DNA from: Limnoperna fortunei
Lineage: Eukaryota; Mollusca; Bivalvia; Mytilida; Modiolidae
DNA: 64,000 nt
Reading direction: 5' to 3'
Assembly (NCBI GenBank): GCA_944474755.1
Contig: OX104122.1
Location: 18,920,641-18,984,640 of the forward strand
The notes under the pieces were generated by a model. The model made no database searches. It saw nothing but the letters and a program-made list of their open reading frames with translations, and was not told where the DNA came from. Below are positions 28,201-34,325 of the stretch, one piece after another (within the stretch, counting starts at the first letter, position 1; every line of letters starts with the position of its first letter). Position numbers and translations under genes: made by a program.

Positions 28201-30008
28201 CTTGTATTTTCAGTAACCATTTGGGACAGATTATAATCTCCAAGTAAGTTTAGAAAGTCTTCGTATATGATAGGACTACCACAACCTTGTTTAATATTTC
28301 CAATAAAGTCATTACTCCAGGCGAGTTTTGGATAGTTGAAATCACCAAAAATCCATATATTCCCTTTTAATTTGTAAGCCTGATCTAGATTTTCTGAATT
28401 CATCAGCACTTAGCTGGTCCATTTCTTTAGGTTTATAGTAGGCTGCTATATATAGTGCTTTACATCCTTGAAATTCAAGTTTAACCCATAAAATTTCACA
28501 GTTTGTTTTCAATTTAGTTACCTCAGATGCCAGGATGTTATCTTTAACTAAAATAAAAACCCCTCCCCCTTTACCATTTCGGTCTGCTCTAAATGGAGTA
28601 TAACCAAGAGACCTTGGAAATATTTCACAATCTTTGTGTTCATTTGACAGCCAAGACTCAGTACCAATGACAAGGTCAGGGTTATGTTGTTCTATTACAG
28701 AATAAAATTCAGGTTTCTTATTTACAATTGATTGGCAATTTAAGTATAAGACTTTTAGTTTGGGTTTCCATTTTTGGGGCTTTTGTGTTTTAAGTATTGG
28801 TGTATGGGTGTTTTGACTGTCAGCCTTGTTAATCGCCAATCTTGTGAGAACTTCAAAACTGTTTTCGGAGGACACGTTTATTTGTGGTCTGCGTAGAAAA
28901 GTTTAGTGAGTCACAGCCAGAACACATCCATGAGAAAGAACAGTTATGAGCAACAAGTTCACTATAAGTCGAATTTGACATGTTTTCACATTCAATGTGG
29001 AACCATTGCCTGCATGTATCGCACTCTACTGCATGATGTGTATCGAGGACATCTAAGCCACAAGAGCCACAAGGGTACATTGGACCAGGGTTTGTCTCAA
29101 TATCGTTGGAAATAGCCATGAGCAAAATGCATAAGTAAATCAAAGATGCTTTACTTTTAGCGTTGTTCGGTATATGCCACTTGGTCTTTTTAACAAGACA
29201 TGCAACTGATATTATTTTACAGGGCTCGAAACAATTTGGTTTGGTAGGCAGAACATGACCATATAGGGTCTGAGTTTGCATTTCTACTGGAGTTGTTGTG
29301 AACTGAGTCAAAAGAGAGTATTAAAATATCATGATCAACATACCAGAGATCATTTTCGTCTTGTTTACAAATTGTCGCTTAGCACAAAGAAAATTTTAAT
29401 TTGGGGGTCAAGGTAAAAAATGTTACGTGCTTGAAAAAGGAAAGGTAATTGATAAATTGTATCGAATTAACCAAATTTTTTGATTATTTAGACAATATGT
29501 ATGTAGAAAATCTCTCCAAAGTGGTTTAGAATACAAAAATAAAATTCCTAGATAGCTTTTTCCGCTGTTTTTCGACGAAGAGGAGCTGTTGAAAAATTCA
29601 GCTGTTAGTTGCACGACACATGCGCACTTCGCCCCTATATTTTAAAATATTAAATTTATAAACTTATATTATATATTTTACATTTGTGGGGCAACTCGTT
29701 ATTAAATGTGGGGCGACTCGTTATTAATATGGGGCGACTCGAGAGTGGGGCGAGTCGTTACGATACCGTGTCGCAAAATCCGCTGTTTTGCTTATGGAGA
29801 GCTCTCTGACGTCCCACGCAAAAAAACGATGGACGGCAGAGGATTCTCGGACTACATAACCACATGTTTATGATAGCAGATAGGAACCACACAAAATTTG
29901 ATAATCGAGTTTGCAATTGACAACCTTTCCTAGATGGGTGTCTGCAAGCTTTGGAGCCTTTACAATTCCAATGTCTTCAAATGTTATTTTAGTATCTGGG
30001 CTGTCCAT
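4077..30008 (-). CDS. Unidentified eight-pass membrane protein gene, 8 coding exons
   Basis: Spliced minus-strand gene. Coding exons in order: 30008-29925, 19247-19076, 17182-17046, 14088-13903, 13077-12961, 12091-12005, 6766-6622, 4237-4077 (stop TGA). All internal junctions have AG acceptors and GT donors and the phases agree, giving about 362 residues. Hydrophobic segments suitable for eight helices are seen: two across exons 2-3, one in the middle of exon 3, one at the start of exon 4, one spanning exons 4-5, one in exon 5, one in exon 6 and one in exon 7. The tail in the last exon is hydrophilic ([10 protein letters not shown]), probably cytosolic. The first coding exon is less certain than the rest. 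I do not recognise the family; it resembles uncharacterised multi-pass proteins rather than a known transporter or receptor, and has no motif that fixes a function. Intron 1 (10.7 kb) has absorbed most of the transposons at 20-30 kb. Confidence 0.75.
4790..4957. mobile_element. Foldback MITE, ~165-bp imperfect palindrome
   Basis: Two ~60-bp arms (from GAAATAGATTATTGCGAG and ending CAATAATCCATTTC) are near-perfect reverse complements around a short loop with GCGATACCGAGG. Sequence to about 5480, with two TGACGTCA-like motifs, is probably part of a larger non-autonomous element. Confidence 0.8.
5712..5990 (+). mobile_element. ~275-bp interspersed repeat, copy 1
   Basis: Reverse-complement homologue of 62779-63052. 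Shared blocks include the AGCGATAAT/TTGCAGTATTTTCC end, a central GAGATGGGCCCATCTC palindrome and a GATTATTTACGTTTTTTGAAA block before a second inverted repeat built from CATCTCATCTC and GAGATGAGAT. No coding capacity. Confidence 0.8.
6622..6766 (-). CDS. Membrane-protein gene exon 7
   Basis: 145 bp, acceptor TTCATTTCAG and donor AAAAAG|GTAAAG. Begins [12 protein letters not shown], then helix 8 ([20 protein letters not shown]) and a short amphipathic stretch ([11 protein letters not shown]). Ends in phase 1. Confidence 0.85.
6971..11157. mobile_element. 4.2-kb compound repeat bounded by AAGGTCTTTCCC inverted ends
   Basis: The left edge has AAGGTCTTTCCC and the right edge its reverse complement GGGAAAGACCTT. 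Inside, a block with ATAAAGTTGTC, TTCCAGAG and CAAGGTTTTCGGTGTTTGGG occurs three times (about 7676, 8165 and 10846), and the Unit A array lies between copies two and three. No transposase frame was found. It may be one non-autonomous element or several fused copies. Confidence 0.55.
9957..10850. repeat. Six-unit ~158-bp tandem array, each unit with an internal inverted repeat
   Basis: Units start with TTTACTATATTATCTCTAACC-type sequence near 9957, 10113, 10272, 10430, 10588 and 10745 (periods 156-159 bp). Each has inverted half-sites TAACCGTTTTCGAGTTA and TAACTCGAAAACGGTT about 35 bp apart. A diverged single copy lies at about 7275-7450. The open frames here on both strands are repeat artefacts. 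Confidence 0.9.
11740..11875. repeat. ~35-bp minisatellite, about 4 units
   Basis: Repeated AAGTTTACACACAGTTTGTG followed by AGTGAGTCAGCC, varying by short indels. It lies in intron 6 of the minus-strand gene. Confidence 0.8.
11901..12007 (-). repeat. Tandem duplication containing the exon 6 donor splice site
   Basis: Two nearly identical 53-54 bp units (starting 11901 and 11955) each end with the reverse complement of AG|GTAAGTCAGC. The unit at 12004/12005 is the exon 6 donor; the other would extend the exon to 11952. Use of the distal site adds 53 bp and an in-frame TAA, so it would truncate the protein. Confidence 0.8.
12005..12091 (-). CDS. Membrane-protein gene exon 6
   Basis: 87 bp (29 codons, phase 0 both ends), acceptor TTTTGAAG and donor CAG|GTAAGT. 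Encodes VRWENKP followed by helix 7 ([20 protein letters not shown]). The donor lies in a 53-54 bp tandem duplication, so a second, equally good donor sits 53 bp downstream. Confidence 0.85.
12961..13077 (-). CDS. Membrane-protein gene exon 5
   Basis: 117 bp (39 codons, phase 0 both ends), acceptor TTATTTCAG and donor TGT|GTAAGT. Completes helix 5 ([11 protein letters not shown]), then a short loop with SQIDTKD and helix 6 ([20 protein letters not shown]). An open frame runs past both splice sites but loses protein-like composition there. Confidence 0.85.
13211..13573. mobile_element. Mollusc-type ATACCCC...GGGGTAT repeat, degraded copy
   Basis: Starts TTTATACCCCAGTCAACTAG and ends GCCGGGGTATCATTGATCAC. 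The TATACCCC/GGGGTAT ends and internal CCCGTCTGTCCATCC resemble the repeat at 61815-62370. Non-coding. Confidence 0.6.
13903..14088 (-). CDS. Membrane-protein gene exon 4
   Basis: 186 bp (62 codons, phase 0 both ends), acceptor TTTGCAG and donor GGA|GTAAGT. Contains helix 4 ([20 protein letters not shown]), a hydrophilic loop ([20 protein letters not shown]) and the first part of helix 5 ([20 protein letters not shown]). Confidence 0.85.
14530..14803. repeat. 27-bp minisatellite, about 10 units
   Basis: Unit TGATCACCTGATATAGGCAG plus TCTGCAG, repeated with few changes. Because 27 is a multiple of three it leaves an open reading frame with a nine-residue repeat, which is not a gene. Confidence 0.92.
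14810..15860. other. Intron sequence without a recognised feature
   Basis: AT-rich intron 3 sequence of the minus-strand gene; no exon or clear repeat seen. Confidence 0.4.
15862..16440. mobile_element. Repeat with AGAGGCTC...GAGCCTGTATCGCTCACCTGA end
   Basis: The left end (CTAGAGGCTCATAAGAGCC then CTGTATCGCTCACCTGA) is the reverse complement of the end at 32279-32313. Internal text such as CCATAGGTTAGTATGTTAAG and TGGATCAAAACAAA recurs as two diverged units. The same family lies at 31005-32315 in the other orientation. Confidence 0.65.
17046..17182 (-). CDS. Membrane-protein gene exon 3
   Basis: 137 bp, acceptor TATTTTAG and donor TTG|GTAACT. It encodes the end of helix 2 (FCVYYVLNG), a short charged loop (AERPYE), helix 3 ([20 protein letters not shown]) and the loop LRPGDIKL, ending in phase 0. 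Confidence 0.85.
17608..17745. repeat. 33-bp minisatellite, about 4.5 units
   Basis: Unit TTTAACCATGGTTTTATCTG plus TCCCTGTTTTGTA. Open frames through it are repeat artefacts. Confidence 0.9.
18225..18640. mobile_element. Non-autonomous repeat with foldback core, copy 1
   Basis: Positions 18299-18416 form a ~118-bp imperfect palindrome: AGGATCTTACATTGGTA pairs with TACCAATGTAAGATTCTT, and the arms also hold ATTATCGGATT/AATCTGATAAT. The flank to about 18640 (TTTATGACGTGATTATT, CACTAGTGATGAGAAC) matches 60000-60220 in reverse complement. Confidence 0.75.
18640..19070. other. Intron sequence without a recognised feature
   Basis: Between the foldback repeat and exon 2 of the membrane-protein gene. 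One short direct duplication (GGCATAATGTGGCCACGACA at about 18816 and 18839) is the only structure seen. Confidence 0.4.
19076..19247 (-). CDS. Membrane-protein gene exon 2
   Basis: 172 bp, acceptor TTTTCCAG and donor A|GTAAGATG. It begins [11 protein letters not shown], a basic juxtamembrane stretch, followed by the first hydrophobic helix ([20 protein letters not shown]), a charged loop with a possible N-glycosylation site (NET) and the start of helix 2. It ends in phase 1 and joins exon 3 to restore Ile. Confidence 0.85.
20253..20522. mobile_element. 270-bp MITE with TTAA target duplication
   Basis: Inverted ends GGTATCCGACCCATAATTG and, on the other strand, GGTATCCGGACCATAATTG (two mismatches) are flanked directly by TTAA on both sides (20249-20252, 20523-20526). 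TTAA duplication is typical of piggyBac-like and some Kolobok elements; the superfamily cannot be fixed without a transposase. Confidence 0.8.
20530..21140. other. Intron sequence without a recognised feature
   Basis: AT-rich sequence within the long first intron of the minus-strand gene; no exon or repeat identified. Confidence 0.4.
21143..21634 (-). pseudogene. FLYWCH zinc-finger protein fragment with in-frame stop
   Basis: Read on the minus strand from 21634, residues [27 protein letters not shown] and KLRCYATV match the FLYWCH pattern (hydrophobic/GY, W-x-C, C-x-A). A TAA at 21446-21448 interrupts the frame, which then continues in the same frame with [14 protein letters not shown], the His-rich stretch that normally follows FLYWCH, and ...[16 protein letters not shown], typical of the N-terminal half of MULE-transposase-like FLYWCH proteins. 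The rest of the transposase domain is absent. Probably a degraded transposon gene in an intron. Confidence 0.7.
21785..21845. repeat. Reiterated GGGCGAA-CGACCCGG phrases, possible transposon arm
   Basis: GGGCGAAACGACCCGG and GGGCGAATCGACCCGG lie about 33 bp apart. This is the same design as the phrase-built inverted ends of the neighbouring elements at 22.5 and 24.5 kb, but no clear inverted partner was found. Confidence 0.4.
22143..22241 (-). mobile_element. SINE head fragment, minus strand
   Basis: The reverse complement begins GGGCCACGGTGGGTGAGTGG and continues GTTAAGGTAGTTCGTC and ATGTGGTCTGTCAACACTG in parallel with the tRNA-derived head of the SINE at 60955. The tail is missing. Confidence 0.75.
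22287..22456. mobile_element. 170-bp MITE with 25-bp perfect inverted ends
   Basis: The sequence at 22287-22311 (TATAATCATCATACCTTCAA...) is exactly repeated as its reverse complement at 22432-22456. The interior is non-coding. Confidence 0.8.
23177..23326. repeat. ~150-bp foldback palindrome inside element Y
   Basis: Arms starting AATTAAAGTCTTTTGTATCA and ending TACAAAAGACTATAATT pair over about 60 bp around a loop with CCTCTGCCTTTGGCGTCGG. The design resembles the foldback at 4790 but the sequence differs. Confidence 0.75.
23398..23600 (-). pseudogene. C-terminal remnant of a FLYWCH/MULE-type transposon protein
   Basis: Minus-strand frame of about 66 codons ending in TAA at 23398. Residues [36 protein letters not shown] and [17 protein letters not shown] resemble the C-terminal end I recall of FLYWCH-type/MULE-like proteins in invertebrate genomes (basic K-L-R-R-x-Q-R-K, then a helix and an ...LLR-x-C end). 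The N-terminal FLYWCH and catalytic parts are not joined to it. It lies within element Y, which suggests an internally deleted autonomous ancestor. The family assignment rests on recall. Confidence 0.45.
24106..24340. mobile_element. 235-bp TA-flanked MITE inserted in the right arm of element Y
   Basis: Inverted ends CTGGTCACAGAGTAGTTCTC and CTGGTCAGAGAGTAGTTCTA are flanked by TA at 24104-24105 and 24341-24342. Within each arm the phrase AGTARTTCTCGCC or a relative occurs twice. Removing it restores a continuous phrase array in the host arm. No coding capacity. Confidence 0.75.
24620..25679. other. Non-coding interior of element X
   Basis: AT-rich, with a pyrimidine-rich tract at about 25146-25263 (CCTTTCTCCCTCCC-type). 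No coding frame found. Confidence 0.45.
25968..28409 (-). pseudogene. Retrotransposon endonuclease end and reverse transcriptase
   Basis: 813-codon frame. It starts inside the endonuclease (GDFNYP, then SNHTLIDSV and GISDHNLF with the catalytic Asp-His pair). The reverse transcriptase follows with [52 protein letters not shown] and the FADD box (bases 26708-26697), so the catalytic aspartates are intact. A TAA at 25968 follows LWNQL, but the same frame continues to a TAG at 25893 with a sequence like the usual end of the family ([12 protein letters not shown]), so this stop is probably a nonsense mutation. Confidence 0.88.
28342..28875 (-). pseudogene. Retrotransposon endonuclease (APE-like), N-terminal part
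   Basis: Overlaps the preceding frame by 23 bp and has no ATG, supporting a frameshift. Endonuclease motifs visible are LNCQSI (Asn), TESWL (Glu), [14 protein letters not shown] and [11 protein letters not shown] second frameshift near 28360 moves the reading to the next frame, where the domain resumes with [12 protein letters not shown]. Confidence 0.8.
28853..29311 (-). pseudogene. Retrotransposon N-terminal region: 2A-type motif and PHD finger
   Basis: 152-codon frame. Residues 56-67 are hydrophobic ([12 protein letters not shown]), followed by DIETNPGP at 70-77 (bases 29104-29081), an exact match to the 2A consensus D-(V/I)-E-x-N-P-G-P. A PHD finger follows with Cys81, Cys84, Cys97, Cys100, His105, Cys108, Cys130 and Cys133 (C4HC3). 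The frame then runs out at 28853 where the endonuclease continues in another frame, so a frameshift probably separates what was one polyprotein. Confidence 0.8.
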
Positions 30009-30056
30009 GTCTAAATCAAATAAGCTTGATCGAATAAAGCTTCCTCATTTTGCGTA
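29925..30056 (-). CDS. Membrane-protein gene, putative first coding exon (ATG at 30008)
   Basis: An AG acceptor (GTTTTCAG) precedes 30056, and ATG at 30008-30006 opens 28 codons ([14 protein letters not shown]...HLGK). The exon ends at 29925 in phase 0, as exon 2 requires. The proposed donor AAG|GTTGTC is weak; an alternative donor ATT|GTAAAG lies upstream in the same phase and would shorten the exon by 13 codons. A small upstream frame begins at an ATG before the acceptor or at ATGAGG within the exon and stops just before the start codon. Coding content looks protein-like, but the exon rests on splice phase and composition only. Confidence 0.5.
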
Positions 30057-30161
30057 CTGAAAACGAAAGTAGCCGAATCAGTTGAATGTTTGAAATATCT
30101 TACTGGAATCATAATAGAAAAGCATTTAAACTACTATGAACAACTATTTTCGAAACTCACC

Positions 30162-30240
30162 GGACATTTTTGTGACTTCAAAGTCACTCGAATAAAAAGC
30201 AGAAGGTTACTAAAGAACGTTTTTTAGCATTTTGCCGTTT
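30162..30240 (-). other. Possible 5' leader exon of the membrane-protein gene
   Basis: A canonical donor (TCCG|GTGAGT, exon low end 30162) lies about 100 bp upstream of the acceptor at 30056. The upstream limit and the promoter are not visible; 30240 is only a guess. Confidence 0.3.
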
Positions 30241-31004
30241 GTTCTTCAACTGACAGACCAGTTAAAATACAATATGCCACATTTACAGTACACAATAGAC
30301 TGTAGTTTTGGATTATTCCCTTAATTCGTGTTTTTTTGATATTCGAAGGCTTAAACTATATCAGACTATACAGTAAAATGTATTTAACCGTCGCCCTATG
30401 ACTATTTTCCATTTTATTGCTATTTGCTTCAGGAATTAGCATATTTTTGTCATTGCCTCATGTTAATTGCGCTTTTGAAACATTTGTGTTAATGCTGGTT
30501 CCAGCATCGTTTCACTTGTAAATAAAACAAGTTAAAATGAATTCATACAGTCATTCCGTACCATAACCAAATTGTACCATCATCTTACCATAACTTATTG
30601 CCATTTCGTACCATATGTAAATTATTGTACCATATGTAAATAATTTTGTACCATGTGTAAAATTGAAGTACTTTAATGAATAATGTATAAAGCTATAAAT
30701 GAATACGTTTTACATTTACATTGAGTAAAAATTTGTTAAAAATAATTAAATTAATCTAAAGAAGATATATAATTTTCAACATTATTAATTCAAAAAGTTT
30801 ATTTTTGTATAAGATAAATAATTTTTTTTTTTAAATTTGGACAAGAAATAATTTTTTTTACATGTAGGAAAGTTCTTTTAAAGTAATAATTATGAAAAAT
30901 TTTAAGCATCATTCTGAATAGAAATGAAATATTTGTTGTGTAAACAAAAGGACTTTATTATTAATTAATCAGATAAGAAAAGAATAACGACTTTCATTAT
31001 TTTT

Positions 31005-32315
31005 AGCTGACCTGACCCGGTCAGGTGAGCTATTGTTATCACTTTGCGTGCTGCGGTGTCTGTAAACTTTTTACATTTTAATCTTCTTCTCTGAAACTTG
31101 GTTTAACATTTGTCCCTATGAGAAAAAAGTTTAAAAAGGCTTCTCTGAAACCGTTTAACCAATCAAAACAAAACTTACTATCAATATTGTTTGGATGGTC
31201 CTCTATAAAGTTTATGTTTTTTATGGCAATTGGAAATTCAAAATGGCCGCTACCGCAGGACTTAGTTTAACATAGGACCCTAAGGGAAAATGTTTTTAAA
31301 GGCTTCTTCTCTGAAACCGGTTAACCAATCAAAGCAAAACTTACTAGCAATATTGTGTGGATGGTCCTCTATAAAGTTTGTGTTTTTAATGGGAATTGGA
31401 AATTCAAAATGGCCACCACTGCAGGACTTAGTTTAACATAGAACCCTATGGGAAAAAGTTTTAAAAGGCTTCTTCTCTGAAACCGGTTAATCAATGGAAA
31501 CAAAAACTTACTAGCAATATTGTTTGGATGGTCCTCTATAAAGTTTGTGTTTTTTATGGCAATTGGAAATTCAAAATGGCTGCCACCGCAGGACTTAATT
31601 TAACATAGGACCCTATAGGAAAAAGTTTGAAAAGCTTCTTTTCTGAAACCGGTCAACCAATGGAAACAAAACTTACTAGCAATATTGTTTGGATGGTCCT
31701 CTATAAAGTTAATGTTTTTTATCCCAATCGGAAATTCAAAATGGCCGCCACCGCAGGACTTGGTTTAACATTTGTCCCTATGAGAAAAAAGTTTAAAAAG
31801 GCTTCTTCTCTGAAACCGTTTAACCAATCAAAACAAAACTTACTATCAATATTGTTTGGATGGTCCTCTATAAAGTTTATGTTTTTTATGGCAATTGGAA
31901 ATTCAAAATGGCCGCTACCGCAGGACTTAGTTTAACATAGGACCCTATGGGAAAATGTTTTTAAAGGCTTCTTCTCTGAAACCGGTTAATCAATGGAAAC
32001 AAAAACTTACTAGCAATATTGTTTGGATGGTCCTTTATAAAGTTTATGTTTTTTATGGCAATTGGAAATTCAAAATGGCCGCCACCGCTGCAGGACTTAG
32101 TTTAACATAGGACCCTATGGGCAAATAAAAAAAAATCTTCCTTTACAACCGGTTTACCAATGAAACAAAGCTTTCTAGTAATATTGTTGGAATCAGTTGG
32201 ATGGTCCTATTTAAAGTTTATTGAAAATTACAGGACTTAATTTAACATCAGGGAAATGCCACCTTCATTGCCTGTAAAATCAGGTGAGCTATACAGGCTC
32301 TTAAGAGCCTCTGGT
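31005..32315. mobile_element. Repeat with AGCTGACCTGACC...GAGCCTCTGG ends, nested in element V
   Basis: Left end AGCTGACCTGACCCGGTCAG, right end CAGGTGAGCTATACAGGCTC then TTAAGAGCCTCTGG, the latter matching 15862 in reverse complement. Most of the interior is a ~167-bp tandem array. Non-coding. Confidence 0.75.
31080..32245. repeat. ~167-bp tandem array, about 7 units
   Basis: The landmark TTTGGATGGTCCTCTATAAA recurs with its GGATGG at 31193, 31359, 31526, 31691, 31858, 32025 and 32199 (periods 165-174 bp). Units also share AAATTCAAAATGGCCGCCAC and CATAGGACCCTATGGGAAAA. Open frames through it are artefacts. Confidence 0.9.
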
Positions 32316-32925
32316 CTTTAGAAGCCATCCTTTTACTCACCATCTGCTTGATAAAAGGAGAACCCAAGCTACAATTTGTAGCTAATGTTCAAATGGTTAA
32401 AATGTTAAAATAAATTATATGTGTCTGTCACACACAGTCATTACGCTGTTATATGATATATTATGTTATGACGAAATGGTGATATTAATAAAGTAAAAAT
32501 AAAAATAGTTTTTATTTTAATTTACCACTTTTGTCAAAAGAGCAATGTTGTGCTGAAATTGCACACAGGTTTTCAATAATACACTTCCCAATATGTTATG
32601 AAAGTATCATATTGTCAAATATGGTACAAAATTGTCTTAATACACTTCCCCATATGGTACGAAATGGTCTTAATTATGGTACAATTAGGTTATGGAATGA
32701 AATGACTGGTTACGGTTAAAATACTTTATAAAAAAACCAGTACAAAGAGAAAACTTATGTCATAAAAAGGATATAAGAAAATATTAAATATGTATTGTAA
32801 TTTATTGTATTCAGTAATTAAATAATCTTTTACCCATTTAAGCATTTAAGCACATAAATAAATATACACACATATTAGATCTTTTAAAATGTTAGCTGCA
32901 ACAAAAAGGTCCCATTATTGTAATA

Positions 32926-33794
32926 CAGTCAAACTTCGGTAGCTCGAACTCGGATGGCTCGAACACCACCTATTTCTCGAACTGTTTTAAAGTCCGTTCA
33001 TTTATTTCTATATATGTTTGTAAAAAAAACCCCGGTTTTTCGAACACCGATTTCTCGAAAACTCGAACTCGTTTATAGGTCCCTATGATAGTAAATTCAT
33101 GTAAGACACCATCAATAACTCGAACTAAAATTATAAGCCTTGGTGCGAAGTAATTAACTTCGGTACAAAGAACGTTGATAACAGAAGCCATAACAATTAG
33201 TACAGGTATGTCAATTTAAACAAAACAGCAGATAATAATTATGTCATGACTGGTGATTAGTTTTAACATGTAAATAGACGTTAATTGTTTTGTAATTAAA
33301 AATATTAACGGTACCAAACGGATTATAAAATCAAAACGAAACCATTCCAATTAAAAATCATTTACGACTTTTGTTAAAGTAAACTACCAATTGTTAAAGC
33401 TAAGATAATTTAAAAAAATGTGTCGGGAATAAATACTGTGGAAATTATTTACTTAATTTAACTGTGATGGCAGATATACCGTGCACAAACTGATTTTTTG
33501 CGCAATCAACGGAAATGAATAATAACTGATGATGAAATTTCAAATTTCACAAATTTTAACAACTAACATAACTTTATTCGTGTCAAAATTCACGAAATTA
33601 ACATCTACATAAATTTTAAACGAATGTTAGTTCCCAAAACAACCATTCCGCGTGTAGGAAATTAACAAGCAACCTAAAAACAAAAACTGTCACGGTAAGG
33701 AACAGAAAAGTTTCCAGATGTTGTGCAACTTGAACTACCGAGCTCGAACTATTTTTGGGGACCCCATCGAGTTCGAGTTGTTGAAGTTCTACTG
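32926..33794. mobile_element. 869-bp pogo/Tigger-like non-autonomous element
   Basis: CAGTCAAACTTCGGTAGCTC at the left and its inverted counterpart (ending GTTGAAGTTCTACTG) at the right are flanked by TA at 32924-32925 and 33795-33796. Both arms reiterate CTCGAAC (ACTCGAACTC, GCTCGAACACC, TTCTCGAAC). TA duplication with CAGT ends is characteristic of pogo/Tigger elements. The interior has no transposase frame. Confidence 0.75.
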
Positions 33795-34325
33795 TAATAT
33801 ATAATGGAGCAGCACAGGTGTGATTCACATCCAGTGGTTTTATGCATATTGTCCACTGTTTAACTGTTTCTCTGGTTTGCTACTTTTCTTATATTCTCAC
33901 CATTTAAGTGTCATCTTTCTACAGTTGATTATTTTTATCACTTAATAATCATGGCATTGTGGATAAACTTTAAATTCCAGAGGTGCATAATTTCAGAATT
34001 TGGTTTTAAAAAAAAGGCATTTTAAAACTTTTGTTGTATTCATTGCACTATAGCAGGGGTTGAAAATTCCTAAAGCCCGTCGGGCTCGATCTTTCTTCAA
34101 AAAATAAAATGTTGTTTTTATTTTCAATGTTTCTTAAAGTGTATACCGTCAAAATTGTCCTATAAATACCCAGAAATCTATTTAAAATTCTAAAGACAGA
34201 TCTTCTTGGCGCTTTAGCAACGTTGATCAATAACAATTCAATTTTGTTTCCTTTCCCTGTACAAAATAACCCCCAATTAATTTTGGTTACGAATTCGAGA
34301 AATGTCGTTGTTAAACTTTAATTTT

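Larger units (their letters stand above)
25680..29640 (-). mobile_element. Non-LTR retrotransposon (PHD-APE-RT, CR1/jockey-like), disrupted
   Basis: Minus-strand element encoding, in order, a hydrophobic N-terminal segment with a 2A-type motif, a C4HC3 PHD finger, an apurinic-like endonuclease and a reverse transcriptase. The 3' end appears to be the tetranucleotide tail at 25680-25700 (TAGA repeats on the minus strand). Microsatellite 3' tails instead of poly(A) are known in CR1/L2-type elements. The 5' limit is uncertain; it may be anywhere in 29320-29640. Frameshifts near 28870 and 28360 and an early stop at 25968 mark it as a dead copy. Confidence 0.85.
24478..29776. mobile_element. Element X: 5.3-kb long-TIR element with reiterated GTCGCCCCA phrases
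   Basis: The left arm (24494-24612) and the reverse complement of the right arm (29760 to 29686) both read TAACGAC, TCGCCCCACTCTCGAGTCGC and then AATAACGAGTCGCCCCA repeats, followed by similar AT-rich sequence. A near-identical 9-mer GTGTCG(A/C)AA lies outside each arm (24478-24486, 29768-29776). The alternative reading is a TA duplication at 24494-24495/29759-29760. The interior is mostly the non-LTR retrotransposon at 25680-29640, so X is presumably a non-autonomous element that was invaded. Confidence 0.65.
29777..30530. other. 5' region of the membrane-protein gene
   Basis: Unlike the flanks this stretch has no recognisable transposon. It contains the putative first coding exon and leader exon and presumably the promoter; no TATA box can be assigned with confidence. 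Confidence 0.4.
30531..32722. mobile_element. Element V: ~2.2-kb long-TIR element with reiterated GTACCAT phrases
   Basis: The left arm (30548-30660) starts CAGTCATTCCGTACCATAAC and the reverse complement of the right arm starts CAGTCATTTCATTCCATAAC. Both continue with AATTGTACCAT and TTTCGTACCATATG phrases, repeated. GTTAAAAT flanks it at 30531-30538 and 32715-32722, again a few bases outside the aligned arms. It contains the repeat at 31005-32315. Confidence 0.65.

Noticed and set aside
24494..29760. Element X as a Tc1/mariner element with TA duplication
   Set aside because: TA flanks are possible, but a near-perfect 9-bp repeat lies just outside and the design matches Y and V, which lack TA at both ends; kept only as an alternative.
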